A stretch of 64,000 bases of DNA, taken from the NCBI GenBank assembly GCA_030490835.1, contig CM059973.1, positions 49,852,008 through 49,916,007 of the forward strand. The letters run 5' to 3'. Made by a program: the position numbers and the translations under genes. The stretch is from Annona cherimola. Taxonomy: Eukaryota; Streptophyta; Magnoliopsida; Magnoliales; Annonaceae. Each line of letters opens with the position of its first letter. Positions within the stretch are counted from its first letter, which is position 1. The notes beneath the pieces were generated by a model, which was not told the origin of the DNA, did no database searches, and saw only the letters and a list, made by a program, of their open reading frames with translations. This document shows, piece by piece, positions 22,596-34,412 of the stretch.

Positions 22596-25106
22596 CGTGG
22601 CGCCCCGAACCGAGGTGCCTAGAAGCCTTACTACGAGATTGTTTTGATTGGTAAGCGTGACTTAAGATTGTTGCCCTGATCACACGGCATGATTTATATA
22701 TATATAACATTAATACATGGAAAATTTCTATCATTCATCCAACATGAAATATATTTCACATATCACAGTTATGATCGAAAACTGTTCCATAAACATTTCC
22801 ATTGGAATAAAAATATTCATTTCTATCTCAAAATAATCATCATTGACTTTACATAAAATTTACATATACAACATTCATATCAAAACTACATTTCCTTTTG
22901 TATGCTGCCTTCATCATTAATTCCTGTTTGATGTTGAAAAAGCATGGGTGAGTAATAATACTCAGTAAGCAAGCCATACATATTTTTTTCCCAATCATTT
23001 TCATGCATTTCATAAAATGCAAATGCAATGCATACATAGCATTCATGACATTCTTTTAGATGCGACGCTAGCTAGGCGCTCATCCCATACATGCTCCCAT
23101 CTCAGAAAGGTCGCCGCCGGCCTGGGCCTATATAAGTGACTCGACAATAGCGAGGGGGACATCCAATCCGCTTACTACCTCGACTAAGGCCTATTCCTCG
23201 TGCACATGCTCATTTACATACACATGCCGACATGATATTTACAAATCATAAATAATTTCATAAAAAGCATTTAATAAACAATTTAACAAATGTACTTCAG
23301 TTAATGTAAAGCAGTTATAGGTATGACCATCCTTAAATAAATTTCATAAAGCAATTCACAAACAATTTCAAGCATTTTGGAAATAATTTGTAAAACATAT
23401 AACTTGCTTACCTTCTCAGCTGGTGTCCTTGACCTTTTTTTTCCCTTTTTCTATTCAAAGAAAAAGGATATTTCATTTCTTCTATTCAAGCTGCTTCCCA
23501 TGCATGCTCTATAATATTTGGGCATTATTTCTTTATATGGATATTTTTATCCATAGGTTCCTCAAAAATTCCATCCTTATATTTAAATATTAATCTCAAT
23601 TTTTTTCCAAAATCACGCTGTTTACTATAGCAAATTACTGTTCACCCAAGGTTACTGTTTACAACAATGTTGGTTACTGTTCATGGGTTCCAAAAATTGA
23701 CATTTTTTCCAAAAATAAAAAATACCATGACATAGCTTATGCTTAGTATATCATGGAAAATTTCATAAATTTTGAATTTATCATCATTTACTTGGCTAAA
23801 AAAATCACTTCACCATATACTAAAAATAACATAAATTCACTTAAGCATAATCCTTAATTTCAAAAATCATGAAATTAATAAATCATCATTCCAATATCAT
23901 ATTTATCATATTCATACATACCAAATCATTATTTATAAATTTTGGAGCATTATTTTTACATATCATATGCTATCTTCCTGAATACCCTATCTTCACTCCA
24001 AATTTTTGATGTTTTGGCATAATTTCAATTAAGAATTATATCTATACTTATTTTCTCATGATTAGACATTATCTAAGCATGGTTTTACCCTACTTAACAT
24101 CCAAAAGAAATTTAGGTAGAAATCACTTACCCAAAGTGGAGATACGCCTCTTTTTCTCACACTTTCTCTCTCTAAGTTACTCCTTTCTTTCCTTGGACGT
24201 GTGGAATGGGTTGCGGGCTTGAATTGGCTCAAGTGGAGCTGGGATTTCTGATGCCTTGGAAGTCCCCCCTGCTGCCCTATTTATAGGGTTGGAGTTTTCA
24301 AGAATTTGGAATTTACCCCCTAGCTTTGAGGTATTTATTATAAATTGGTATTTTTTATAATTTTGAAAATGCATGGAGCTTTGTGCAGCCACCCTAGGCC
24401 TGCTCCAGCCCACCCTATGCAGCCATATTTTTCCTTAGTTTTTGATTTTTAAAATTAATTAATTTAGGCTAAATAAATCCTAGCCGTTGGTTGATGATGA
24501 TGACGATGATGGACCGTTGATTTTGGTCAAGATCTCACCCACCCCCTGCTGCAGCTGATGTTTTAATTAATTTTTTATTTTTTATTTATGTATTTTAATA
24601 AAAAGTCAAATGCACATTAATGGAAAAGTTAATTCACTTTTTCGATCTTTATTTGACGCTTCATCTTGACCTTTGATTTGTGATTTTCATCACATTTTAA
24701 CCGATTCATCATGTTCATCATGAATTTTTAACCATCCATAAAAAATTTCATCGAATTCCGACGCCCGGATTGCAATTTATGAATTTTTTTCTATTTTAAC
24801 ACTAAAATGTAAATTTGGATTAAAATATCCAAAAGAATTGCCATTTCGTCCTATAGTGATTAAATCTCTATTTTGTGTTTTTGCGATTATGTTAATCCAA
24901 GTGATTTACTCTTTATCACGTGTCTTAATCCTCAGTTACTATTCACATGCACTATTCACGTGGGTCAAATTCTTAATTACATTATTTATCCTCCATTACA
25001 CATATCCATCAATATAATTCATGAATTTTCATTTATCATAAAAATATTTACAAAATAATTTAGGGTTACAATCTCGAAATGGCGCGTATACGGTCGGGGT
25101 TCCACA
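22596..25106 (-). repeat. E1 5' LTR (2511 bp)
   Basis: Plus-strand ends are CGTGGCGCCCCG (the first T of TGTGG has become C) and GGTTCCACA. It contains the decamers at 22961-22973 and 23401-23411, the GC-rich island at about 23060-23190, and the TATA box at 24278-24285. It is clearly a sister of 15215-17743. Confidence 0.85.
24278..24285 (-). promoter_or_regulatory. TATA box of E1 5' LTR
   Basis: The minus strand reads CTATAAATAGGGCAGCAGGGG, matching the TATAAATAGGGGGG context of the solo LTR at 11455. Transcription would run leftward into the element. Confidence 0.55.
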
Positions 25107-28006
25107 GCTAATTATTATGGAAAAATGCTTAATCAAGAAAGGACAAAATTAGTTTCAAAAAAGAGACATGTCATTAATGAAAAGTCAAATGGGGAGAAAT
25201 GAGGTGGAATTTTAAGGTATTTTAATAATTCAAAAATTCAGAATTTGAGGATAAAAAGTCCAGAAATATCAAGTGTGATTAATGGCTCAGGATTGGCCAG
25301 AAATTGTAGCCACAAAATGCCAAAATAGGGGGTGGAAAAAGGGGACGTGCAGGGGCTATTTTGGGCAGATTTTTTCCTTTTAAAAATTCTATAAAAATAT
25401 AAATTAAGGGGATAAACATTCCAGAAATACAATGGGATAAATATGGAATTAATAAACCTCAAAAATAAGGTGGAAAATTAAAGTTGAAAACAACATATAT
25501 ATAATGAAGAGAGAGAAGCAAGAGGACGGTTTCTCAAGTGGACAACTTGTTGTATGAAAAAAAAAATCTAACTCCAGCAAGGTTGAACGTCCCCAAGAAA
25601 GGAAACAGAGAGGGAAAAGGGAAGAAAAATAGGAAAAAAAAAGGAAGAAAGAGGAGCAAATCAAGCTTTACAAGCGGGAGCAATAACCATACAAGTTCAA
25701 GTAGGTATCCAATTAAGTTCGGGTTGTTAATCTCTAAGTTTTCTAGCTCGATTCGTAGGTCATAAATTGATTCATTTATGAACCCTAAATGATGATTTAA
25801 GGAACTTTTAATAAGGTTACTAAATGCTAAAGAAACTAGAGGATTCAATTCAAGCTTTTAAGCATGCCATGTATGAGTTTAGGTTAATTATCCTAGGTAT
25901 ATCATGCTGGAATTTCTGTTTATAGCATATGATATGTGTAGATTATATTAAATATTTCCATGTTTATTATATGTTGAACTAAACATGATTAATGAACCTT
26001 AGATGGGTGAAACATAGATTGATAATTTGATGAAAAATCTACTCTTTTGAGGTGAAATTTGTGAATTAAACAAACTAATATGTGGATGATTTGGAGGGGT
26101 AAAATACCCTAAATTTAAGGTGGAATGGATGTCCAACATAGGGCTGAAAATAAATTTAAAAATCTGTTTATTTGGACATATGATGTGGACGTCCAAAGAG
26201 TGGAAAAATATGATGGAAAAGTTGCTATTTTGGGTAACTTGATTTATGAACTTTGATTTCATAAAAATATTCTAAATATGGAGTAAGAAAAGGATGTCTA
26301 AGGGCTGAAATTAAAAATATAAAAATATGTTTATGGGACACATATTGATATGGACGTTCAACGTGGATAATATGATAGACAGTTGCTATTTCTGAACTAT
26401 GTAATTAAGAGATTTTAATCTTATGATTATACCATAAATTATGTGCTAATTAAGTGTTTTAATTAAGCCAAAATGGAGGGCAAGTTTTTGTTTTGAATAA
26501 AATTGAATAACACATAATATATATGTAACTAAGAGGGTGCACATGAAGGGTATAACTGGCAAGGATGAGAAATGACTAAATATGATTCACTAAAATGCAA
26601 AAATAGAAGGAAATATGGTAAAATGTGAAAAGAAGGGGCTGTTTGGATAAAATTAAGAAATCTAAAAAATTTGGGATTAATATGTGAAATCCTAACTCAT
26701 AAGTATGTGCCTAAAGTAAGCACCAGTGGAAGACATATAAAGAATGGATGTTAAATGATGAATGGAAAGTATTGAACTTCCATATATTGAGTTAAATGAA
26801 AGATTATAATAAGCTTGAAAAATTTCCCTAAATAAGGGTATCAATAAATGAAAAGAATGGGTGCTATGAAAGCACAAGTTATTCCGATGTGTGAATAGGA
26901 AAATGAAAACCCAACTTGAAAAACAAGTGGGATAAATAAATTGATGGAAATCACGTGGGTTGGAAAACTATATTATGTGCAAGCATATGAAATTATGTGT
27001 ATGAATGCAATGTCATTCTTATGTGTATAGGCAAAGGCAAGGAAAAAATGGATGAAGGAAACTAAGGTGAATTCAGATAAGCAAGCAAATTTTTTCAACT
27101 TGCTTTCTCAAAATTTTGACAATATGTTGCAAATTTCTATTTAAATGCTTTAAAGTATCTTTCAAATGGATGTTTAACTGTTTTTAGAATTATTTAAGGA
27201 TGACCATTCTTATAACTTTTGCAAATGACTTGTATATAATGTTTTACTAAATGTTGTTAAGAAATCATGGCTCAAATGCTTACTCATGAAAATCATGCTA
27301 GCATGTCTATGTTTATATCTATGTCTATGTTCATGGTGCACAAGGTATTAGGTCCACTTTAGAGGTGTAAGCGGACCGATTGTCCCTATCTAGTTTGACC
27401 AAGTCGCTAAAATAGGCCACAGGCCGGCAGCACCCTCCTTGAGATTAGAGTAGGATGACGGATGGTCACCTAGCTAGCGTACCATCATGATGTTCATATT
27501 TTTAATAATAATAATGCATAACATTATTCATGATATACCCCTAATGGGTATGATGTTGCATTTTTCATAACATACTTACGAGTGGGAATCATGTTGGTTT
27601 CAAAGATATTATTTAAATGCAAACTTTGCCTAAAAAAATGAATAGCCTGAAAACTATGCAGCTTGCTTACTGAGTTATACTCATGATTTATTTTCCAAAC
27701 CCTAAGACAGGTGCAAAAATGGCTACGAAGGAGGAGCTCAGGTTTAAATAAAGGATTATATTTCATGGATTCCCATGTATGCAACTATATGATGAAAAAT
27801 GTATTATGAATAAAATGTTTGCAACTTGTTGCGATTTATGATATTTACACTGTGGTGTATAATATGCATTTGGTGTATGTTGGAATGTTGAAAAAACATT
27901 GTTGACAGATGATGAATGCATATTATAACTTCTTCTTTTTTCAAAAATACATATTACACGTAGGCAGCAAGTTTACTTTGTAAAACAAAAGTTCTTCCAC
28001 GCCACA
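25107..28006 (+). repeat. E2 LTR, right part
   Basis: Continuation of the LTR begun at 14684. It has a TATA-like run near 25492-25502, the GATAAGCAAGC decamer at 27076-27086, the GC-rich island at about 27340-27490 in the plus orientation, and GCTTGCTTACTGAGT at 27661-27675. Similarity to the G1 LTR weakens after about 27725, so the true 3' end is uncertain. The ending ACGCCACA at 28006 is a plausible terminus and gives a total length of about 3.43 kb without E1, close to the G1 LTR length. The following TTACA is only a weak match to CTTCA at 14679. Confidence 0.6.
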
Positions 28007-28064
28007 TTACAATACATTTATAAATCACACAAAAGAAACAAAAATGGGCCTTTTCTAAGCTCAT

Positions 28065-28834
28065 CTATCTGCCTTCTCTAAGGTAATGCCTACGGCTGGG
28101 TGGTACCTGTGTAGGTTCTTCTGTAATAGTACTAGTGTCGGACCAATCAGGAGGATTATCATTCTCATTATTATCTTCGCTCCCACTTTCATCTTCTATG
28201 AACTCATCTATAGGGTCATCATCATCATTATCGCTCCCAATTCCTATAGATCCACCATCACTATCAACAAACCTTTGTATGTGCTCATGGATCGGGGTGA
28301 AGGAAGCTCCTCTACCACATGCTCACCTTGAGTGCGGTATTCCTCCCTTTCTCTAACAAACTCCTTCTCTTTCTGGTTTATCTGTTCTCAGCTCATTCCA
28401 TAATGGAATTGGACATAGCCATTAGCAAAACAATACCATGGTCCACGATCTGGTGGAATAGGAGCCGATTTCTGCTCCCAAAAGTCCTGTAGTTCTCTGG
28501 CATTGAACCTATCCATAGGCACAATAGGAAATGACCGTGGGTCAGGCTGAGGAGCTGGTACGATCTCAGGTCTAGGGACCCTACTAGTAAATTCTCCATG
28601 ATTGAGCCCAGTCTATACGAGGTGATGGTAAGGACCAGTACCATCTTCTGTCTTTATATGTGGTAGAGGGTGTGGGTGGTGGTACTCTGCTGAAATAAGA
28701 GAGCTAAAAGAAACACCTTGCTGCGCCGCCCACCATCTATTTAAGTTTTCCTCTATTCTACGTTTTTTCTTCTCCTCTTCTATCTCCCTTTTCATCTCCT
28801 CCGGACTCATTATTGCCTTCCCCTTGTCCATCAT
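28065..28834 (-). pseudogene. Leader ORF of unknown function with acidic C-terminus, beside the G1 PBS
   Basis: A minus-strand reading frame starts MMDKGKAIMS 160 bases from the PBS. It runs about 256 codons to a TAG at 28065-28067, with two internal stops (after YHHLV and after HYGMS) and one frameshift near 28290. The N-terminal third has a charged helix (EEMKREIEEEKKKRRIEE). The middle is rich in Pro and aromatic residues (FWEQKSAPIPPDRGPWYC). The C-terminal 70 codons are strongly acidic (IGSDNDDDDPIDEFIEDESG) and end in RRHYLREGR. I do not recognise the protein. It is not the Gag seen in E1, although the start KGKA resembles the E1 Gag start. It may be an extra ORF of this family or the only ORF of a non-autonomous relative. 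Confidence 0.5.
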
Positions 28835-28993
28835 CTACATTTTAAAATATAACAAGTTAGCTATATTTTATAATTATAACAATATAAGCTATTTTCATAT
28901 AACATATAAATCAATACATAATCATATATGTTTTTTGATTTCGGTCTATTCTTTCATAATTAGTATGTTTTCCACGCCTATTTACTAATCAAT

Positions 28994-29005
28994 GCTCTGA
29001 CACTA
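28994..29005 (-). other. G1 primer-binding site (initiator tRNA-Met)
   Basis: The plus strand reads GCTCTGACACTA, two mismatches from the complement of the initiator tRNA-Met PBS. It lies 5 bases from the LTR start TGTGGCACCCC at 29011. Confidence 0.65.
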
Positions 29006-30926
29006 AGCTCTGTGGCACCCCAACCCGAGGCGCCGGAGCCTTACTCCGAGATCATTTAATGATTAGTAAATGTGAGCAGGATTGTTACCCTGATCACGCG
29101 ACATTCTTTTTCTTTTTCAATTTACATCATAAACATACATTGATGATTCATTCTATAAGAGTTTTACATCATGGCAACATGTTTGTTTATACCCTAAGAT
29201 TTATCCATCTTTGCTATCAACATACTCTGGTATTTTACTTGCATCAATTAACCCCAATACATCCTTTCAATGATACATAATAAAATTTCACATCATTCTT
29301 ATCAACCCATATTCATACATACAAAATAACTGTTTAATCCTTTTATGGCGTAGTCATTCCAAATCACACAGATCACATCAAAGATATTCATTTACACAAA
29401 AGGTAATCGGACCCACAACATCACTTTCTAGAATCTTCTTGTACCTGTTTTGGGTTTGGAAAATAAAACATAAGTACTAACTCAATAAGCAAACAACATC
29501 ATTTCAGGAAAATTTTTTCCTTTGTATAAACATTTTCAGATAGTCAAATTCATACCCAACATGGACATTTCATAAATAACATCAATGCATTATTATCAAC
29601 ATGATATGAACATCATAGTGATGGTACGCTAGCCAGGCGACCATTGCATCATCCTGCTACCATTTCAGGGAGGGCGTCGCCGACCATTGGCATATGTTAG
29701 CGACTTGGTCACTGATAAGTCTAAAAATTTTCATTTAATTTCATATTAAATTCACACCGTTAAATATTAAAGTATTAATTAAATGCATGTGTTAAGTGAA
29801 ATTTCATGAAAATTATATGTCTTAAAATTCTTAATTTTCCTATAAAATGGGTCATTTTGTAAGATAAAATATAAAGATAATTGCACACACTAAGAGGAAT
29901 TAAATAGATTAGAAAAATTTTAACTTTCATATAATTCAAGAAAATTTATAGAATGATATAATTAGAATTAACATTATAGTACGAAATTGGGTCATTATAT
30001 AATTTCCAGATAGAATTAATTATTATAAAATAAAAGAGCTAAAAAATTAAGTTAAGAATATTTATGATAATATGAAATTAATTGACCAGAAATTAATGTT
30101 TAAATTCACATGTAAATCTTCTGCAGGTACACCGAACAGCCCTGCCTGCCTGAGCATGGAACCAATCTTGGTTCTGTACTCCATCATTTTCCCCAATTCC
30201 TCTTCAATGGCCACCGGTGCTGCCCTGCATCTTCCTTGCTATGCCGGCAGTAAACAATTTAATCACCAGCCCCTCTTCCGACGACCAATCCAGCGAACGG
30301 CAATCATGGCAGCAGGATTGCAGCCACGACAGTGGAATTGTAGGGCCATGAACCTTGAAATCTCAACCGACTACACCGAAATCAGCAGCCATGGAGAAGA
30401 CACAGACCCATCTCGTGGCAAGCCCTCCGTTCACAGCAGCTTATCATCCAAAATTGCAGCCAAACTAAGCACTAGCCATGTCCCTGCTCATGTATCAGTT
30501 GGATTTTTCGGCAACTCCATCATCTTCTCCAAATTCAAAATCGAGGCAGCCACGATATCAACACAGCGAGCTCCTGCAAATCACCCACCGTCGCATCTTC
30601 CATCAACCAGCCATCCAAAATGAAAACAACAGCCATAATATATATATTACTAAACTCAAGTTCTGCAATAGCAGAAAACCAATCAAACGACCAGTTAGAG
30701 ATCACCATGAGGAACGTCTTCTGCCCTGCTATTGAGCCTACAACTCATCAATTCTTAAAGCACCTAATCATCTCACCATCCCATCAAAAACTCCAACACC
30801 CCATCTGCCTGAAATCCGTCTGAAGCAGCCATGTCCATTTTTTTCGACACACCAAGCCCTCAAGCTCTAATTTCAAGCACCAAGCTATCTAATGCTCTAA
30901 TCGAACAGCAGCTGCACATGACGACA

Positions 30927-31384
30927 TGTTGAGAATTGGATGCTCTTAAAATAAAATATTGCTTATAACAATACAACAAAAAATAATACACCCAAAATAA
31001 TTTGGACACTTTATAGACTCCTACTCTTAGTACTAGCACTACCCATACAAATATTCTCTTCCTTACAATCACTCCAACTCACATAAAAAATACCCACAAA
31101 TTTACACACACCCTTCTCTCCTTCGTAGCTCACCTGCTACTCGGCCTCACTTCTATCGTTTCGAAACATTAGCTCCCTTATATAGGCGAGCGGGTGCGGC
31201 GGGCGACGGTTCTGGCGCTTCGGCGCCGTTATTTTATTCGGCACGGTTTCGGCGCCGTTTTTTATCGATTTCGTTTTATTAGGCACCGTTCGTCTTTTAT
31301 GAAATATTTTATTTCACTGTTCGTCTTTTATGAAATGCCTTTTCGGCACGGCATCTCATCGGTGCATCGGTGCTGACTTTTTCA
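30927..31384 (-). repeat. Copia 3' LTR
   Basis: It begins TGTTGAGAATTGG and ends GACTTTTTCA on the plus strand. It is identical to the other LTR except for one T/C difference (ATTCTCTTCC here, ATTCCCTTCC there). Its outer half contains imperfect repeats of a GGCGCCG palindrome context and two copies of CGTCTTTTATGAAAT. Confidence 0.92.
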
Positions 31385-31396
31385 TTCTCCCCCTCA
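31385..31396 (-). other. Copia polypurine tract
   Basis: The minus strand reads TGAGGGGGAGAA immediately before the 3' LTR. This is the standard plus-strand primer position and shows that the 3' end of the internal region is intact despite the RT deletion. Confidence 0.75.
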
Positions 31397-31430
31397 GCAC
31401 CGACTTTCTTCTTTGCCTCTATGTTGTTTG

Positions 31431-32357
31431 TCACCGAGCTTTATATCTTTCGATTGACCCATCGAGCCGTAACTTTAATTTGGAAACCCATTTGCATGAT
31501 ATGGGTTGCACATCTCTCGGTTTTGGTACCAGGTCCCATGTCTCATTTTGCTTTAAAGCTTGAATTTCTTCTTCCATAGCCTTCCTCCAATATAGACTCT
31601 GGGATGCTTCCTCGTACGTAACCGGTTCCGCTTCTTCAGTTGCTTCGAGCACTGCTGCATTAGCATATTTTGGATTCGGCTTCCATTGTCTGCTGGATCG
31701 CCGTGGAATAGGTGTTGCTTTTTCTTGTTCATCGAACTCTTCGATCTGGCTCGGTCTTTCTTCTTCGATACTCCTGTGATGCACTCCTGTTTGCCATGGG
31801 CTATCTGATTCAGGTGATTTGGACTCCTCTTTACTTGGTGAGAGTTCGTCCTCCTCAATTGGCCCTTCTGATGACTGGGTTTGACTTAGCTCGATTTGCT
31901 CCTGCAGTCTTTCTTTTAACTGTTCTTCCATTTCATTAGAGTCATGTAATAAGACTGCCTGTGGTGACCACCAAGATGACGCCTCATCGAAAATTACATT
32001 TCGTGAGACATGACATCGGCCTGTGGTTGGATCACAACATTTCCAACCTTTTCTTTGGCTATCATAGCCAACAAATATACAGCGAATGACCTTTTTATCA
32101 AACTTACTACGGAGGTGGTCAGGAACAAACACATAGCAGATGCATCCAAACATACGGAAATGACTTACCGTTGGTTTGATGCTCCACAATTTCTCAAAAG
32201 GAGAAATATACCCAAGTCTAGGTTGAGGAAGCCTATTTATGACATGGGCAGCAGTCTTCATGCATTCAGCCCAAAATTTAGGTGGCACATTCTTGGCATG
32301 CAGCATACTTCTGCATATCTCTGCCAAGTGTCGATTTTTTTCTTTCTGCCACTCCAT
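31431..32357 (-). pseudogene. Copia integrase C-part and truncated start of reverse transcriptase
   Basis: A 308-codon stretch continues integrase in a different frame from the upstream ORF ([20 protein letters not shown]). It passes through the post-integrase region (FGCICYVFVPDHLRSKFDKK, then CIFVGYDSQRKGWKC) and a Ser/Glu-rich linker (about residues 140-215). It then enters the RT N-terminus: WRKAMEEEIQALKQNETWDL, and CKWVSKLKLRLDGSIERYKA ending one residue later at R. A stop follows directly, and the sequence reaches the PPT within about 35 bases. RT palm, active site and RNase H are absent. It cannot code for a working polymerase. Confidence 0.88.
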
Positions 32358-34293
32358 TCTGTTGTGGCGTGTTTGGGCAAGTCAGCTGTCGGCGTATCTT
32401 ACACTTTTGTAGATACTCTGAAAATTCAGCTGACGTATACTCTCCCCCATTGTCTGTGCGTAGGCATCGTATTTTTCGGCCTACTTCACTTTCCACTTTT
32501 TGCTTAAATTCTTTGAATTTAGTGAATGCCTCAGATTTTTCTTTCATAAAATCAACCCAGACATACCTTGAATAGTCATCGATGAAGGTTATCATGTACT
32601 GGTAGCCGCTAATGGATGGCTGCTTCACTCGTCCAAATACGTCTGAGTGTACTATCTCGAGAGGCACCTTGGTCCGAAATTTTGACTCCTCATACGGTAG
32701 TTGATGTGCCTTTCCGAACTGACATCCGGCACATACCGTATCTTCTTGAACGTCGAGTTGGGGAAGACCTCTGAGCATAGAATTTTTCATCATCTGCTTC
32801 AGCTTATGATAGCTTACATGTCCCAGCCGCGCGTGCCATAAATCTGCAGTTTCATTTCTCCTTGTCTTGTCTACATATGCTGTCTGTGCAGACATCACAT
32901 AGACAGACTCAAGTCGATGCCCCTTCATGATCGGCTCATTTGTTATTTTTAATTTAGGATATACCCTTACATCACTTGGACCAAATACCACATAATTTCC
33001 AGAGGCGGTGAGTTGTGAGACAGATAATAAATTTTTCTTCATACCTGGTACATAGAACACATTTTCCAATTGTACCTTCTGTGAGCTGAATCGAGGAGTA
33101 AACATAGTCTTGCCGATATGGGTGATGGGCAGCTTCGAGTCGTTAGCCGTTACGACCACTCGTCCTCCTTTGTACTCAGACGTGCTAGTCAGCTTCTCAT
33201 AGTCTCCTGTCATATGATTGGAACATCCAGAATCGACAATCCAATCATTATTATAGTTTATTAAATTTTCACTTACTGATATGAGAGCCGTCTCCTCTTC
33301 TTTCTTGATAATGCAAGGTACCGCCATCTCTTGGAGCTCTTCCATTGCAAGGGATGCTTGAAGATCCCATTCTTCTTCATTATGAATAGAGGCCGCAGCA
33401 TTTCCTTCTATTCGCTTGAACCAGCAGTCTCTAGCAAAGTGGCCTCTTTTGCCACAGTTGTAACACTGGTCCTTCTGCCGTCGAAATTTGATTTCTCTTT
33501 TGTCACCACTTTGACGAGCTCCCCCTTGCTGTGAGCTTTGTCCTTGCTGCCTCCTTTGCCAGCTGCCCTCTTGCTTTCTTGTGTTGCCTCCATTTGGCCT
33601 CGCAGCTACTCGATCTCTGTTTTGGAATTCTCTCTTTTTGCTAAAGAGAGCATTCTCCTCATCTTTTAACGAAACTTTAAACATTTGCTTGTCTAAAGCT
33701 TCTTGGTTGGCCAATATATTCTCTAACTCAGTTAGAGTTGGTTCTTTGGCCCATCCACGGGTAGCAATGATAATCCCGTGGTATTCTGGTTTTAAGCCAT
33801 GGATGATAATCCTCCTCATCCTTGTCTCAGAGATCGAATTTTCTGGATCTAATTTTGAAATTTCTCCACAAAGAAATTTAATTTTGGAGAAATATTCACT
33901 TACCGTCATATTTTGCTGCGAAATGGATAACAACTCATTTTCTAGTTGTTGGAGTTTTGCATCATTTTTCCTTGTATATAGTGCTGCGAGTGTGTCCCAT
34001 GCATCCTTGGGTGTTTTAGCATCCTTGATCTTCTGCAGTAACTCGTCTTCAATAGTTACTGTTAACACGTACATGGCTTTGCCAGCTTTTATCTTCCACT
34101 TCTTTGATTCCTCTTCATCTATGGGTGGCGCAGTATTATTGCCGCCAACTATATCCCACAGATCTTGACCAAGCAGATAAAACTGCATACGCAAACACCA
34201 AGTATTATAGTTATTATAGTTTAGCTTCTCAATGGTGCTTACCGAGGTAGAAATATCTGCCATCGTGACTTGGTATGCCCAGCACTTTGCCAA
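32278..34293 (-). CDS. Copia gag-protease-integrase polyprotein (671-codon open frame)
   Basis: Best preserved protein in the window. The likely start is Met11 ([10 protein letters not shown]) rather than Met1. Residues 20-230 are a copia Gag ([26 protein letters not shown]). The zinc knuckle is C277-C280-H285-C290. The protease active site is D354-S355-G356 in [13 protein letters not shown]. The integrase zinc-binding residues are H487, H492, C521 and C524, and the catalytic triad is D551 (HSDVFG), D614 (RTDNGGEY) and E650 (GVAER). After residue 652 the frame leaves the family sequence, because a run of seven T on the plus strand (32335-32341) is one longer than the frame needs, so the last 19 residues are out of frame. 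Gag and protease could still be made. Confidence 0.9.
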   Translation of the reverse strand: MAKCWAYQVTMADISTSVSTIEKLNYNNYNTWCLRMQFYLLGQDLWDIVGGNNTAPPIDEEESKKWKIKAGKAMYVLTVTIEDELLQKIKDAKTPKDAWDTLAALYTRKNDAKLQQLENELLSISQQNMTVSEYFSKIKFLCGEISKLDPENSISETRMRRIIIHGLKPEYHGIIIATRGWAKEPTLTELENILANQEALDKQMFKVSLKDEENALFSKKREFQNRDRVAARPNGGNTRKQEGSWQRRQQGQSSQQGGARQSGDKREIKFRRQKDQCYNCGKRGHFARDCWFKRIEGNAAASIHNEEEWDLQASLAMEELQEMAVPCIIKKEEETALISVSENLINYNNDWIVDSGCSNHMTGDYEKLTSTSEYKGGRVVVTANDSKLPITHIGKTMFTPRFSSQKVQLENVFYVPGMKKNLLSVSQLTASGNYVVFGPSDVRVYPKLKITNEPIMKGHRLESVYVMSAQTAYVDKTRRNETADLWHARLGHVSYHKLKQMMKNSMLRGLPQLDVQEDTVCAGCQFGKAHQLPYEESKFRTKVPLEIVHSDVFGRVKQPSISGYQYMITFIDDYSRYVWVDFMKEKSEAFTKFKEFKQKVESEVGRKIRCLRTDNGGEYTSAEFSEYLQKCKIRRQLTCPNTPQQNGVAERKKSTLGRDMQKYAACQECAT

Positions 34294-34398
34294 GTAAGCT
34301 TGGTTTTAGCTCCACAGTCCTAGACTGCGCACGTGCAGAATCTCTTCGTACTTTGTCTTGCTAGCGTAGCCTTCACGAACCACGGTCCCCGACCCTTG

Positions 34399-34410
34399 GC
34401 TCTGATACCA
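34399..34410 (-). other. Copia primer-binding site (initiator tRNA-Met)
   Basis: The minus strand reads TGGTATCAGAGC, a perfect match to the PBS for initiator tRNA-Met, two bases from the 5' LTR. Confidence 0.88.
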
Positions 34411-34412
34411 CT

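Larger units (their letters stand above)
15215..25106 (-). mobile_element. E1: complete Ty3/gypsy chromovirus (Tekay/Del-like), 9.9 kb
   Basis: This is a full-length element with two 2.5-kb LTRs (15215-17743 and 22596-25106), PPT at 17744, PBS at 22579-22590 and minus-strand gag-pol between. The flanks are ACTAA on the left and GCTAA on the right, a 5-bp target duplication with one mismatch. LTR order, the RT-RNase H-integrase order and the C-terminal chromodomain-like tail place it in the chromoviruses. The long LTRs suggest the Tekay/Del clade, which is inference. The LTRs differ at several percent of positions by eye and pol carries many stops, so it is not recent and not autonomous now. 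It sits inside the E2 LTR, which sits inside G1. Confidence 0.85.

Noticed and set aside
30072..30623. 183-codon open frame on the plus strand
   Set aside because: It lies inside the Tat-type LTR, shows no domain or signal I recognise, and overlaps other open frames in the same GC-richer block. The GC content alone explains its length.
32010..32507. 165-codon plus-strand frame
   Set aside because: It is the antisense of copia integrase.
33581..34168. 195-codon plus-strand frame
   Set aside because: It is the antisense of copia gag, and the minus strand carries the recognisable protein.
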